A stretch of 64,000 nucleotides of DNA from positions 930,001 through 994,000 of the forward strand of contig NZ_FQXY01000011.1 of the NCBI RefSeq assembly GCF_900130125.1, given 5' to 3'. Shown one piece after another: positions 51,478 through 60,849 of this stretch (position 1 is the stretch's first letter; every line of letters starts with the position of its first letter). Under the pieces are notes generated by a model. That model was not told the origin of the DNA, searched no databases, and saw only the letters and a program-made list of their open reading frames with translations. The DNA is from Bacteroides congonensis (GTDB taxonomy: Bacteria > Bacteroidota > Bacteroidia > Bacteroidales > Bacteroidaceae). The position numbers and the translations under genes were made by a program.

Positions 51478-53609
51478 TCCTCAATACTTAAATTACTCAT
51501 TTTATCAGTAATATGGAAGGGGAAATCAGGATACTCGTAAAGACTGAAGCGAGGTTCGGTTTCCCCTTTCGTATAGCTCCATATGGAAGCATAATCTTCC
51601 GGGTCTTCCCCCATTCGCGCCAACTGGCGCAGATAAGCCGCCAACGACTTATTCTCCACAATATAAATCTGTCCCATCTGATTGATAATCGGACTATGAT
51701 GGCGCGTACCATCATGCTCAAAACGCAGAATACGTTTCCCTTCTTCCGTCAGCCCCACCAACTGGAAAGTCATACTCTTACCGATAGCCGGTAAATTCAA
51801 TACGCTACGATCCGTAGCCAGGAAAGGTAAATGATGCTTTCTCATAAAGCGTCTCAACTGTTTGGCAACATCCTCTTTGGTCTCCTCTTCCGTTCCCACC
51901 TTCGTCTCCAGAATCCGATACAACTCTTCCGCTTGCTCCGAAGTCATCCGTCCATATATCTTTTCTTCCTGCTGCTCCTGCATTGAACGGCTGTTCGGCG
52001 CAAATACCGCATAATTCTCATTGAATCCCTTCACGGAAAAAGTATAATAACACATCACCCCCAAAGAATTGAGCACCTGCCGAAGCCGTGTAGTATGTCC
52101 TCGTCGCGAAGCCGCCACCGTATATACCAACTGATTCGTAATAATCCATCCCGCAGAAAGAATCTTCCGGATCGCCTCTTTAGCTTCCGGTGTCACCTCC
52201 AGTGGCGTCTGAAAATGCGTCTGGATAATAAACTGCTTCACCCCGACAGCCGAAGCCTTTTCCTTAAACTCCCGCAAAAGTTCCACCAGTCCGTCATTGA
52301 TGCGCATCGGTAAATAAGCCAACAACCGTGACCCTAACCGTACCCGTTGCAGCTCCGCATATTTCTCACCTTCCGGCCGTTCAAGATTCGCTTTCTGCTT
52401 CCGCGCAGCCATCCGGTACACCGCATCCAAAATATGCTGAAGCGTCTTATTCTGACTCATCAACGCATCCCCACCGGTAATAAGAATATCCCGCAACTGC
52501 GTATCCTCTTCAAAGTATGTCATCAACCGCCGCAACTTGCGTTCCCACGATTCCTTCGGCCGTAAAGACTCAAACTCAAAATTCAACCGTTCACTCTGAA
52601 AATCATACATTCGCTGACAAGAAGCACAAAGTCCGCCACAAGCCCTTCCCATCGTATCAGGAATAAGAATCGCCACTTCCGGATACCGCCGGTGAATATT
52701 ATGCCCGTCCGGCAACAACCACCCCGCCGCATTCGGCTTTCCTGCCTCTACAATGTCTTCCTTCTCCCACGCATGAATATTCCCATACGTCTCCACCAAC
52801 CGCGGCGAATAAAGAATATAACTCCGAATCGCCTCGTCATTATACCCATACCCCGTAACATTCAGCAACGACAAATAATAAGGAGTCGCAAAAAACGGCA
52901 TCCCCTTCTTCCGCGCCCGATAAAGCAAATACATAGTCTCCGACGAAAGCGAATTCCCCAGGAACCGGTTCAACTCCCCCGGACTCTTCACCGCCATCGC
53001 CAAGTGAAAGCGGAAATCATTCCACCACTCACTCACCAACCGGTACTTCTCCTCATAACTCATCCCGTCCTCAAAGTGAAAACGCACCGAAGGCTTCGAC
53101 TTCTTGTTCTCAATCTTCTGAATCAGCAAATGCAGCATCCGTTCCTTATTCTCGTCCCGCACCTCGCGTACCTCTTCGTCCAACCCCGTTTCCCACCGGT
53201 CATTCCGGCTCTTGATACGCTGAGCCGACGGCAAAGGCACTACATCTCCCTTTAACCGCCTGAACATCTGAAAAATCTCAATAAACAAATCCGTCGGCAT
53301 CTCCATATTCTCCAACGTCCCCATCAGAAACTCATAAAGCAACCGAATCGTCCGTACCGGCATATCCTGTCCTGTAGACAGTTCGTGCACATCCACCCCA
53401 TCATACTGAAGTAAAAGTCGAATTTGCTCCCTCGCCTCCTCCGCAGCCCCATCCTTCATACCACAAGACTCCAGAAATCTCAGCAACCCAGCCTTAAAGT
53501 CGTCAACAGTAACGCTCCCCTCAGCTATCTCCACCAATTCCGGTATCTCCTGATTATAAATTTGTTTCAACTGTGAAAAAGTAAGCGTAAGCATTTTCTT
53601 TTGTTTCAT
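51474..53609 (-). CDS. kamA: KamA-like radical SAM aminomutase
   Basis: A 711-residue lysine 2,3-aminomutase-family protein. The cluster motif is CGGLCASC (about residues 323-330), followed by the ILITGGDAL segment and the PLP/substrate-binding parts. About 300 N-terminal residues are extra to the catalytic barrel; the classical enzyme has about 416 residues. It may make beta-lysine or another beta-amino acid. The frame runs up to 53744, but that part reads through a repeat element, so the ATG at 53609 is chosen. Confidence 0.82.
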   Translation of the reverse strand: MKQKKMLTLTFSQLKQIYNQEIPELVEIAEGSVTVDDFKAGLLRFLESCGMKDGAAEEAREQIRLLLQYDGVDVHELSTGQDMPVRTIRLLYEFLMGTLENMEMPTDLFIEIFQMFRRLKGDVVPLPSAQRIKSRNDRWETGLDEEVREVRDENKERMLHLLIQKIENKKSKPSVRFHFEDGMSYEEKYRLVSEWWNDFRFHLAMAVKSPGELNRFLGNSLSSETMYLLYRARKKGMPFFATPYYLSLLNVTGYGYNDEAIRSYILYSPRLVETYGNIHAWEKEDIVEAGKPNAAGWLLPDGHNIHRRYPEVAILIPDTMGRACGGLCASCQRMYDFQSERLNFEFESLRPKESWERKLRRLMTYFEEDTQLRDILITGGDALMSQNKTLQHILDAVYRMAARKQKANLERPEGEKYAELQRVRLGSRLLAYLPMRINDGLVELLREFKEKASAVGVKQFIIQTHFQTPLEVTPEAKEAIRKILSAGWIITNQLVYTVAASRRGHTTRLRQVLNSLGVMCYYTFSVKGFNENYAVFAPNSRSMQEQQEEKIYGRMTSEQAEELYRILETKVGTEEETKEDVAKQLRRFMRKHHLPFLATDRSVLNLPAIGKSMTFQLVGLTEEGKRILRFEHDGTRHHSPIINQMGQIYIVENKSLAAYLRQLARMGEDPEDYASIWSYTKGETEPRFSLYEYPDFPFHITDKMSNLSIED

Positions 53610-53733
53610 AAGCAATCTATCCTTTTTATTATTGTTGTTTATTATAAAGTATAAGTCTAAAAACATGAGTAGCCCCCACACCCCGCATGGTTCCCCCGGC
53701 CTCGTCTGAACGGCGTCAAGCGTAGGTCTTATT

Positions 53734-53883
53734 CCCGGCGTCAAAAAGGGCAGACTGTTTGAGCGAAGCGAGTTTCTGCCCTTTTTGACGCCGGGGATGA
53801 GACCGAAGGAGCCGGGCAGACGCAGCCTTGATTTTTTCTTTTTGGTACTTTTTCTTTTGTATCAAGACAAAAGAAAAAAGTAC
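53734..53883. repeat. Palindromic extragenic repeat element
   Basis: Two large hairpins lie in tandem. The first is a perfect 21-bp stem (53734-53754 with 53775-53795) with a loop containing GAGCGAAGCGAG. The second is an imperfect stem around ATCAAG (about 53845-53883: GTACTTTTTCTTTTGT with its complement). A GC-rich linker with GAGCCGGG joins them. I recall closely similar units elsewhere in Bacteroides genomes, but cannot confirm it here. It may be a transposon-derived repeat or a double terminator between genes. Confidence 0.6.
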
Positions 53884-53969
53884 ATAAAGATAACAAAAAA
53901 AGCGGAAGTACAAAACCCCCGCTTTTTCTATCATGTCAATCTTTACGATTTTCTAACATTTAAAGCAAC

Positions 53970-54602
53970 TTATTTTTTCGTTTCCGTGTCATCGTTCTTC
54001 CGTTTCGGCTCTTTCTTGGCCAGCAGAACGATATTATACACATAATCCGTCATCCACTGTTCCGAATATCCCAAACGCTCCTTGTACTGACGTACGGCCG
54101 TCGCCGTCTTATGCACGTCGTCCGCTTTCCACACCGTCTTGGTGCAAACATCATGTACCGTCTTCTGCGTCATGCCGTAAAGAGCCTTCTTGAAGATAGA
54201 CGGCATACGGAACTTCCATTGCATCAGATTCCCCATCAACATCATCAAGTCATTAGAGAATCCCTGATACATAAACAAATACGACTGAATATCATTCTGT
54301 GTACGGCAATTGCGTTTCACCGAAGTATCTATCTCTTTAAAGAAACTCTCCTTCAACCCATAATCCTGCATCAACATCTTGCGGGAAGCTGCCTTCTCCG
54401 CCAGCCCCAACTTGCCATTCTGCGTAGGCACTTTAAACAAACGTTTAAAATTAGCCACGTCCGGCAAGAAGCGGATATTTGTAATACCAAGATTAGTGGC
54501 GATAACTGACTGGAAATAAACCCGTGTCAGAGATATGAAATCTTCTACATTGCCGACTTTCGTTTCATCGGATTTCTTCTTGAATAAACCAAATAAGCCC
54601 AT
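53970..54602 (-). CDS. Hypothetical conserved Bacteroidetes protein
   Basis: A 210-residue protein with a basic N-terminus (MGLFGLFKKKSDETK) and a mainly helical body. The C-terminus is lysine-rich. No domain is recognised. A -7 box (TACCTTTG, minus strand, 54690-54697) lies 88 bp upstream, so it has its own transcript. Confidence 0.6.
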   Translation of the reverse strand: MGLFGLFKKKSDETKVGNVEDFISLTRVYFQSVIATNLGITNIRFLPDVANFKRLFKVPTQNGKLGLAEKAASRKMLMQDYGLKESFFKEIDTSVKRNCRTQNDIQSYLFMYQGFSNDLMMLMGNLMQWKFRMPSIFKKALYGMTQKTVHDVCTKTVWKADDVHKTATAVRQYKERLGYSEQWMTDYVYNIVLLAKKEPKRKNDDTETKK

Positions 54603-54689
54603 TGTTATATTTACAATTTTATTATTTACAATTTACTATTTGAACGTGTGGTAGTCATGCTGCATTCCAACCACTTGATACTTTGCGCG

Positions 54690-54697
54690 CAAAGGTA
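54690..54697 (-). promoter_or_regulatory. Promoter -7 box
   Basis: On the minus strand TACCTTTG matches TAnnTTTG and would drive the hypothetical gene at 53970-54602. Confidence 0.5.
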
Positions 54698-54714
54698 CAA
54701 AAAACAGTTGGGTT

Positions 54715-56103
54715 TCACCAACATTCCAAGTCCTTTTCGATGTCCGGCATTGTCTCTTTTTTGAAAACAGGACTCTGAATCCCCGCTTTCTTCTGCACCC
54801 GGTAATCATTGAGCAACCGGATTGCATACTTCCCGAGGAAAAGAATAGCCACCAAGTTACAGATAGCCATCAACGCCATTGTGACATCTGCCAGACTCCA
54901 TACCATATCCAGCGTAGCCAGTGAGCCGAAAAGCACCATCCCGCCGACTAAAATCCTGTACGCATGAAGCACCCACTTCCTTTGAGTAATAAAACGTATA
55001 TTAGCCTCACCATAATAATAATTTCCCAAAATACTGCTGAAAGCAAAGAAGAAAAGAGCCACAGCTACAAAGATACTACCCGACGCCCCGATTTCATTTG
55101 TCAACGCCTGTTGAGTAAGCTGCACCCCGTTTGCCGAACCATCCAACGGCGCCCCGCTGAACAAAATAATAAAAGCCGTACATGTACAAATCAATAACGT
55201 ATCCGTAAAAACAGCCAAAGTCTGTATCAACCCCTGCTTTACCGGATGGCTGACATGAGCCGTAGCCGCCGCATTCGGAGCCGAACCCATACCCGCCTCA
55301 TTGCTGAACAGACCCCGCTTGATCCCCTGCATCAGCGCCATGCCGACTCCGCCCGCCAACGCCTGTTCCCATCCGAAAGCATGACTGACAATAAGCGCGA
55401 TAACATCCGGTAAATGCCTGATATTAAGAACCACAATCACCAGCGCCAAACCAATATACCCCAACGCCATCACCGGCACAATCACACTACTGACACGGGC
55501 AATCCGACGAATACCGCCGAAAATGATAACCAACGTCAGGATCGTCAGCACCCCACCCAATATGGCATGATTGAAACCGAACGCATGTTCCGCGGCAGCA
55601 CAAATCGTATTACTCTGCACAGAATTGAACGCAAACCCGAAAGTAACACTAATCAACACAGCGAAAAGCATCCCCATCCACGGCTGTTTCAACCCCTTCT
55701 TCATATAATAAGCAGGTCCTCCGATGAAAGAATCTTTCCCCCGTATCTTATACAACTGTCCGAGCGTAGATTCAATAAAAGCACTCGAAGCCCCCAGTAA
55801 GGCAATCACCCACATCCAAAAGATAGCCCCCGGACCACCGATAGCGATAGCCGTAGCCACTCCCGCAAGATTTCCCGTCCCTACACGACTGGCGATAGAG
55901 ATGGCAAATGCCTGGAAAGACGACACATGTTTCTCCGCGTGTTTCCCTTTTCCGGCAGATTCGCTGAGCAACACAATCATTTCGCGAATCATGCGGAACT
56001 GCACGAAGCGTGTCCGTATGCTGAACCAAACGGCACATCCTAAAAGCATGATGATTAGGATATACGTCCAAAGAATATCATTTATTTCATTGATAAAAGT
56101 CAT
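54715..56103 (-). CDS. Sodium:alanine symporter (AGCS family)
   Basis: A 462-residue membrane protein with about 11 helices. It has the AGCS signatures GPGAIFWMW, FIGGPAYYMKKG and SNEAGMGSAPNAAATAH. The family couples alanine or glycine uptake to sodium entry. No adjacent partner gene is seen. Length is normal. Confidence 0.92.
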   Translation of the reverse strand: MTFINEINDILWTYILIIMLLGCAVWFSIRTRFVQFRMIREMIVLLSESAGKGKHAEKHVSSFQAFAISIASRVGTGNLAGVATAIAIGGPGAIFWMWVIALLGASSAFIESTLGQLYKIRGKDSFIGGPAYYMKKGLKQPWMGMLFAVLISVTFGFAFNSVQSNTICAAAEHAFGFNHAILGGVLTILTLVIIFGGIRRIARVSSVIVPVMALGYIGLALVIVVLNIRHLPDVIALIVSHAFGWEQALAGGVGMALMQGIKRGLFSNEAGMGSAPNAAATAHVSHPVKQGLIQTLAVFTDTLLICTCTAFIILFSGAPLDGSANGVQLTQQALTNEIGASGSIFVAVALFFFAFSSILGNYYYGEANIRFITQRKWVLHAYRILVGGMVLFGSLATLDMVWSLADVTMALMAICNLVAILFLGKYAIRLLNDYRVQKKAGIQSPVFKKETMPDIEKDLECW

Positions 56104-56136
56104 AGTTAAGTATTAAGTATCCAATATTGTTTGTGG

Positions 56137-56784
56137 TCATTCGCTTTTCATCCGGAAGTAAAATTTATGATTTTCGAATACAGGCTCCACAATATCATAA
56201 CGAACAAATTTGGCAAGCAGATGTTCAGCAGCCCGGCGTGAAACTCCTGTCTGACGGCAATAGCGGTTGAGCGAAAGTAATGCTCCCCGTTCCAGTTGTT
56301 CCAGTAAAAGCTGTTCGCGCTCAGTGTAGCGGATAAGTTCTCCACGCGGGCTGTCGCTTTGTTGCCATACACGGAGATGTATAGGAGTTGCCAATATATT
56401 TTCATCCTTGATGCGGAGATAGGCGAGCGGTTTGCCCGTTTCGTCTTTGGCATATACCGGTTTGTGGGGAGTTTCTTCGATGGTAGCCACTAAGACCTGT
56501 CTTCCTTCCACTATATATGTTTTCAGGGTGTATTCCACTTTCGGCACACAATAAAGTTGTGCGGCAGCTTCAATCATATACTTCTCCTCTTCGGAGCGTA
56601 CCCCTGCGATTTTCCCATTGTCTTTTACACCAATAAGTAACCGTCCTCCGTCGGTGTTGGCAAAAGCAGAGAGAGTCTTGGCTATTTTGCGTGCGTCGGA
56701 AATTTCGAACTTAAAATCCTGTTGTTGATGCTCACCTTCAGCAATCAGTGCATGTATATAATCGGTATCTGTAAGCGGTTTCAT
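56137..56784 (-). CDS. AlbA_2-domain (Schlafen-like) protein
   Basis: A 215-residue protein with an N-terminal AlbA_2 domain (GEHQQQDFKFEI..ARKIAKTLSAFANTDGGRLLIGVKDNGKIAG). A winged-helix-like C-terminus (LSLNRYCRQTGVSRRAAEHLLAKF) follows. Related proteins are ATP-binding regulators or defence factors. The frame starts at 56850, but a -7 box (56790-56797) lies after that start, so ATG 56784 is used. This places the ATG 5 bp from the -7 box, so the mRNA may be leaderless. Confidence 0.75.
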   Translation of the reverse strand: MKPLTDTDYIHALIAEGEHQQQDFKFEISDARKIAKTLSAFANTDGGRLLIGVKDNGKIAGVRSEEEKYMIEAAAQLYCVPKVEYTLKTYIVEGRQVLVATIEETPHKPVYAKDETGKPLAYLRIKDENILATPIHLRVWQQSDSPRGELIRYTEREQLLLEQLERGALLSLNRYCRQTGVSRRAAEHLLAKFVRYDIVEPVFENHKFYFRMKSE

Positions 56785-56789
56785 GACTG

Positions 56790-56797
56790 CAAAGGTA
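56790..56797 (-). promoter_or_regulatory. Promoter -7 box at a likely leaderless gene
   Basis: On the minus strand TACCTTTG is followed by CAGTC and then ATG (56784). Confidence 0.55.
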
Positions 56798-56890
56798 GAT
56801 AAAAAAGGTGAAAACCCCTTTTTTTGCATAATTTTCGGGGAATAATTCAAAAAAAATATTGTTTTTATGCGTTTATTTCAGGAAACAGTG

Positions 56891-56898
56891 TATTTTTG
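56891..56898 (+). promoter_or_regulatory. Promoter -7 box of the H1-like gene
   Basis: TATTTTTG matches TAnnTTTG, 33 bp before the ATG at 56932. AAAAGGAT serves as ribosome site. Confidence 0.6.
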
Positions 56899-56931
56899 CG
56901 GCACATTATTAACGAAAAAAATAAAAGGATT

Positions 56932-57108
56932 ATGAAAGAATTGGTAGAAAAAGTAGCAGCTCTTTATGCTGACTTCTCAAAAGATGCTAACGCTCAGATT
57001 GAAAACGGTAACAAAGCAGCAGGAACTCGTGCTCGTAAGGCTTCTTTGGAAATCGAAAAAGCAATGAAAGAATTCCGTAAAGCATCTTTGGAAGCTTCTA
57101 AGAACTAA
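56932..57108 (+). CDS. Histone H1-like protein
   Basis: A 58-residue, lysine- and alanine-rich, helical protein of the H1/Hc1-like type found in Bacteroides. It probably coats DNA. The chosen ATG 56932 has a good ribosome site; the frame is open from 56824 upstream of the promoter. A strong terminator follows, so it is a single-gene, probably highly expressed unit. Confidence 0.8.
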   Translation: MKELVEKVAALYADFSKDANAQIENGNKAAGTRARKASLEIEKAMKEFRKASLEASKN

Positions 57109-57143
57109 TAGTTAGAAGACTACTAAGATATTAGAAAAAAGAG

Positions 57144-57180
57144 GAGGGTCTGTCGTAAGCGACAGACCCTCTTACTTTTT
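57144..57180 (+). terminator. Strong terminator
   Basis: A perfect 12-bp stem (57144-57155 with 57160-57171) has the tetraloop TAAG and is followed by TTACTTTTTT. Confidence 0.9.
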
Positions 57181-57442
57181 TCTATTTGGCTGAAAACTCA
57201 TTTTGGTAGGTTTATGAGCTGAATGCTTATGCTCAATAGTGATTGAGTATATGATTAATAATAAAGCAGGAAATAACATACTGCAAGAATTAGTTGTACG
57301 ACACCCGGGTCTCATACAACTTGTTTATATAGCACAAATATTTCTTGAATATATATCGTTTCATTCATTTCTGTTGCGGTTTCTAGTGAATAAAGAACTT
57401 TATGGAATCATTGAAAATGAATACTAGAATCAAATTTAATCG
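57181..57442. other. Intergenic region
   Basis: About 260 bp without a credible gene. An open frame at 57239-57427 has no ribosome site and an unusual composition, so I consider it chance. The end holds the promoter of the next gene. Confidence 0.5.
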
Positions 57443-57450
57443 TATATTTG
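57443..57450 (+). promoter_or_regulatory. Promoter -7 box of the radical SAM pair
   Basis: TATATTTG matches TAnnTTTG, 24 bp before the ATG at 57475. Confidence 0.55.
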
Positions 57451-57474
57451 CGCAGGTAATCAGAACGGGAATTT

Positions 57475-58743
57475 ATGAATGAAAATGTCTTGGCTAAACT
57501 GAAGATACTTGCGGAATCCGCGAAGTACGATGTTTCCTGCTCTTCCAGCGGCACAGTGCGCTCCAACAAACCGGGGACATTGGGCAATACTGTGGGAGGA
57601 TGGGGGATATGCCATAGTTTTGCCGAAGACGGGCGGTGCATATCACTGCTGAAAATCATGCTTACCAATTACTGCATCTACGATTGCGCCTACTGCATCA
57701 ACCGGCGTAGTAACGACCTTCCGCGTGCCACCTTCTCCGTATCCGAACTGGTGGAGCTGACGATGGAATTCTATCGTCGCAACTATATAGAAGGTCTGTT
57801 TCTCAGTTCCGGCGTTGTCCGCAACCCCGACTATACGATGGAACGCCTTGTGCGTGTTGCCAAAGACCTGCGACTGGTGCATCGCTTCAACGGATATATC
57901 CATCTGAAAAGCATCCCCGGCGCCAGCCGTGAACTGGTGAACGAGGCCGGACTGTATGCCGACCGTCTCAGCGTCAATGTCGAAATTCCCAAAGAAGAAA
58001 ACTTGAAACTGCTTGCACCGGAAAAAGACCATAAAAGCGTCTTTGCCCCGATGAAATATATCCAGCAAGGCGTATTGGAGAGCAAGGAAGAACGGCAGAA
58101 ATTCCGCCATGCCCCGCGCTTCGCACCTGCCGGACAGAGTACGCAAGTCATCGTCGGCGCCACTTCCGAGTCCGATAAAGATATTCTGTTCCTCTCGTCG
58201 GCACTCTACAACCGTCCCACGATGAAGCGTGTCTACTACTCCGGCTATGTCTCCGTAAATACTTACGACAAGCGCCTGCCCGCCTTGAAGCAACCACCGC
58301 TGGTACGCGAAAACCGGCTTTACCAAGCCGACTGGCTGCTGCGTTTCTACCAGTTCAAAGTAGACGAAATAGTGGACGACTCCTATCCGGATCTCGACCT
58401 CGAAATAGACCCGAAACTCTCGTGGGCCTTGCGCCATCCCGAACATTTCCCCGTCGACATCAATAAGGCGGATTACGAAATGCTTCTCCGTGTGCCGGGC
58501 ATCGGCGTGAAATCGGCGAAGCTGATCGTCGCTTCCCGACGTTTCTCCCGACTGGGCTTTTACGAATTGAAAAAGATAGGAGTAGTGATGAAGAAAGCGC
58601 AATATTTCATCACCTGCAAAGAACTTCCCCTGCAAATGCAGACCGTGAACGAGCTTTCACCGCAACGGGTACGCACCCTGCTGCTGCCGAAACCTAAAAA
58701 GAAAGTGGACGAACGCCAGTTGATACTTGACTTCGGAGAATGA
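57475..58743 (+). CDS. Putative DNA modification/repair radical SAM protein
   Basis: A 422-residue protein matching the family annotated as putative DNA modification/repair radical SAM protein (TIGR03916 type). The cluster motif is CIYDCAYC (Cx3Cx2C), with KIMLTNYC before it. The C-terminus has a helix-hairpin-helix (LLRVPGIGVKSAKLIVASRR, about 342-361) for DNA contact. It shares its last bases with the next start. The reaction is unknown; a link to uracil-DNA-glycosylase-type repair comes from the family description. Confidence 0.85.
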   Translation: MNENVLAKLKILAESAKYDVSCSSSGTVRSNKPGTLGNTVGGWGICHSFAEDGRCISLLKIMLTNYCIYDCAYCINRRSNDLPRATFSVSELVELTMEFYRRNYIEGLFLSSGVVRNPDYTMERLVRVAKDLRLVHRFNGYIHLKSIPGASRELVNEAGLYADRLSVNVEIPKEENLKLLAPEKDHKSVFAPMKYIQQGVLESKEERQKFRHAPRFAPAGQSTQVIVGATSESDKDILFLSSALYNRPTMKRVYYSGYVSVNTYDKRLPALKQPPLVRENRLYQADWLLRFYQFKVDEIVDDSYPDLDLEIDPKLSWALRHPEHFPVDINKADYEMLLRVPGIGVKSAKLIVASRRFSRLGFYELKKIGVVMKKAQYFITCKELPLQMQTVNELSPQRVRTLLLPKPKKKVDERQLILDFGE

Positions 58744-59513
58744 ACATCTATATCTACGATAAAACCTTTGATGGTCTGCTGACTGCTGTTTTTGACGCCT
58801 ATTTCCGCAAGACCTTTCCCGACGAACTCTTGTCGGAAGGAGATGCTTTGCCCTTATTCTATGACGAGTTGCATACGGTAGTCACCGACGAAGAGAAAGC
58901 CGCCCGTGTATGGCGTGGATTGCAGAAGAAAGTTTCGTCTTCGGCATTAGGGTGCCTTACTCAAAGTTGGTTGTCGGAACTGCCGGAAGTGGGAATGCTT
59001 ATTTTCCGTTATATCCGCAAGGCGATTGATTCTCCCCGTTCCATTGAAACCAATTTTGCTGATCCGGATGTACTGAAACTAGCACAAATCTGGAAAAAGG
59101 TGGATGGCGAACGCGTACACCTGATGCAGTTCGTCCGTTTTCAGAAAGCGGCGGACGGGACGTTCTTCGCTGCTTTCGAACCGCAATTTAACGCATTACC
59201 GCTTACCATTCATCACTTTAAAGACCGCTTTGCCGACCAAAAGTGGATTATCTATGATATGAAACGTCGCTATGGCTTTTATTACGACTTGCAGGATGTG
59301 ACAACGATTTCTTTTGATGATGACAGCCGCGAATCCCATCTGATTACGGGAATGCTTGACGAAAGTCTGATGGATAAAGACGAAAAACTCTTCCAGCAAC
59401 TTTGGAAAACATATTTCAAGGCGATTTGTATAAAAGAACGCATGAACCCGAGGAAGCACAAGCAGGATATGCCTGTGCGCTATTGGAAATATTTGACGGA
59501 GAAGCAACGATAA
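58740..59513 (+). CDS. Partner protein of the DNA-repair radical SAM (TIGR03915/DUF4130)
   Basis: A 257-residue protein of the family found next to the above enzyme. The start overlaps the radical SAM stop by 4 bp, so they are coupled. Visible features are the N-terminal YIYDKTFDGLLTAVFDAY and the C-terminal NPRKHKQDMPVRYWKYLTE. The role is presumed to be in DNA metabolism together with its partner. A UDG-like activity is part of the family name for some members, but no catalytic motif is certain here. Confidence 0.8.
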   Translation: MNIYIYDKTFDGLLTAVFDAYFRKTFPDELLSEGDALPLFYDELHTVVTDEEKAARVWRGLQKKVSSSALGCLTQSWLSELPEVGMLIFRYIRKAIDSPRSIETNFADPDVLKLAQIWKKVDGERVHLMQFVRFQKAADGTFFAAFEPQFNALPLTIHHFKDRFADQKWIIYDMKRRYGFYYDLQDVTTISFDDDSRESHLITGMLDESLMDKDEKLFQQLWKTYFKAICIKERMNPRKHKQDMPVRYWKYLTEKQR

Positions 59514-59539
59514 CCCGATAGTGGGGGAAGAGGAGGTAG

Positions 59540-60208
59540 TTACTCGATTCGCTGCACCGTTACGTCCGGAAATTCCTGTATCAGGGAAAGCAGATGCCCT
59601 TCATCATTGTTCCGCTTGGACTTGATAACCATTGTCACTTGATAAAACTCCGATTCGCCCGGATGCAATGTTTCCATATCGTAGGAGACTATCAGGTAGT
59701 CCTTGGAGTTGAATCTGTCCGCTATCAGTTTCAGCGTGTCTTTATTGGCGGTAGAGAAAGAAACCAGTGAACTTTTCATGCCGATACTTTTGAAAAGGTA
59801 ACTAAGCAGTTCCAGTCCGACGAGAGTCAGCACCATGGCGGCAATACCGATAGTGTACATTCCTGCGCCGACTGCCAGTCCGATGCCTGCCGTAGCCCAA
59901 ATGCCGGCGGCAGTGGTCAGTCCGCGGACGATTTGTTTCTGAAAGATAATGGTTCCTGCACCGATAAATCCGATGCCGCTGACAACTTGCGCCGCTACAC
60001 GACTGGGGTCGAGCGTCACGCTGCTTTCTTTGATAATCTCTTGAAATCCGTATTGGGAAACAATCATAATGAGGGCACTGCCTAGCGAAACGAGGAAATG
60101 AGTACGGTATCCGGCTTCTTTGGCACGGTATTCACGGTCTAGTCCGATAATGGCTCCAAGTATTCCGGCAACTAGCAAGCGTAATATAAAATCCATATTC
60201 AACATCAT
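59540..60208 (-). CDS. MgtC/SapB-family membrane protein
   Basis: A 222-residue protein with the MgtC signature GAIIGLDREYRAKEAGYRTH and about five membrane helices. A C-terminal ACT-like cytoplasmic domain follows. Family members help adaptation to low magnesium and pH. The start at 60208 is preceded by AGGAGA (minus strand), which beats the ORF start at 60274. Confidence 0.88.
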   Translation of the reverse strand: MMLNMDFILRLLVAGILGAIIGLDREYRAKEAGYRTHFLVSLGSALIMIVSQYGFQEIIKESSVTLDPSRVAAQVVSGIGFIGAGTIIFQKQIVRGLTTAAGIWATAGIGLAVGAGMYTIGIAAMVLTLVGLELLSYLFKSIGMKSSLVSFSTANKDTLKLIADRFNSKDYLIVSYDMETLHPGESEFYQVTMVIKSKRNNDEGHLLSLIQEFPDVTVQRIE

Positions 60209-60357
60209 ACGTTCAGTCTCCTTTCTGTTTTTAATTGTTTGCGAAAAAAAATGCTTAGGCTTATAAATATACAATTATTTCTTCTTTTTGTGTCATTAAT
60301 TTAATAATATTTGAACGTATCCGTTGCATTTTATCGTATATTCGCACACCAAAATGA

Positions 60358-60750
60358 ATGTTTAACTCCGTGATTGAGCGAATGATGAAGAAAAGAATAT
60401 TTTATATAATCAGTTTTTTGGTTATCTTTTGTATCGAGGTGCTGATAGCTTTGTATGTCCGTGATAATTTCGTGCGTCCTTATGTCGGTGATGTACTGGT
60501 TGTTGTACTGGTGTATAGTTTTGTGAGGATATTTCTTCCGACAGGGATTCCCCGGATGCCGTTTTATGTCTTCCTTTTTGCTTGTTTTGTGGAAGTGCTC
60601 CAGTACTTTCAGTTGGTGGAGACATTGGGAATTACGAATCGTGTAGCCCGAGTTGTTTTAGGCTCTACGTTCGATTGGGCGGATATTGCCTGCTATGCGG
60701 TGGGATGTGTGCTTATTATTTTATTTGAACGATTGTTTCAACGGAAATAA
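60358..60750 (+). CDS. DUF2809-like membrane protein
   Basis: A 130-residue protein with four predicted membrane helices and the segment FVRPYVGDVLVVVLVYSF, which fits DUF2809. The start could also be ATG 60382 or 60385, which would omit a non-membrane N-terminus. It is convergent with the beta-galactosidase gene and ends at a shared terminator. Function unknown. Confidence 0.75.
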   Translation: MFNSVIERMMKKRIFYIISFLVIFCIEVLIALYVRDNFVRPYVGDVLVVVLVYSFVRIFLPTGIPRMPFYVFLFACFVEVLQYFQLVETLGITNRVARVVLGSTFDWADIACYAVGCVLIILFERLFQRK

Positions 60751-60775
60751 CAAAAAGCATTTCAATGAACATAAC

Positions 60776-60822
60776 AAAAAACGGTGTGAGAATCGTACAT
60801 GCGACCATCACACCGTTTTTTT
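60776..60822. terminator. Bidirectional terminator
   Basis: An 11-bp stem (60779-60789 with 60808-60818) is flanked by A- and T-runs, so it can end both convergent transcripts. Confidence 0.8.
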
Positions 60823-60849
60823 AATTTAATAAGATAATTGCTAGTCTTC

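Noticed and set aside
53610..53744. Longer KamA-like N-terminus (756 residues)
   Set aside because: The added part reads into the repeat element and is not protein-like; the ATG at 53609 gives the normal start.
57239..57427. ORF of 62 codons before the radical SAM pair
   Set aside because: No ribosome site or promoter fits, and the product has no recognisable feature.
57643..58635. Long antisense ORF (330 codons) on the minus strand
   Set aside because: It mirrors the clear radical SAM gene on the plus strand; its translation shows no domain and is explained by the codon bias of the real gene.
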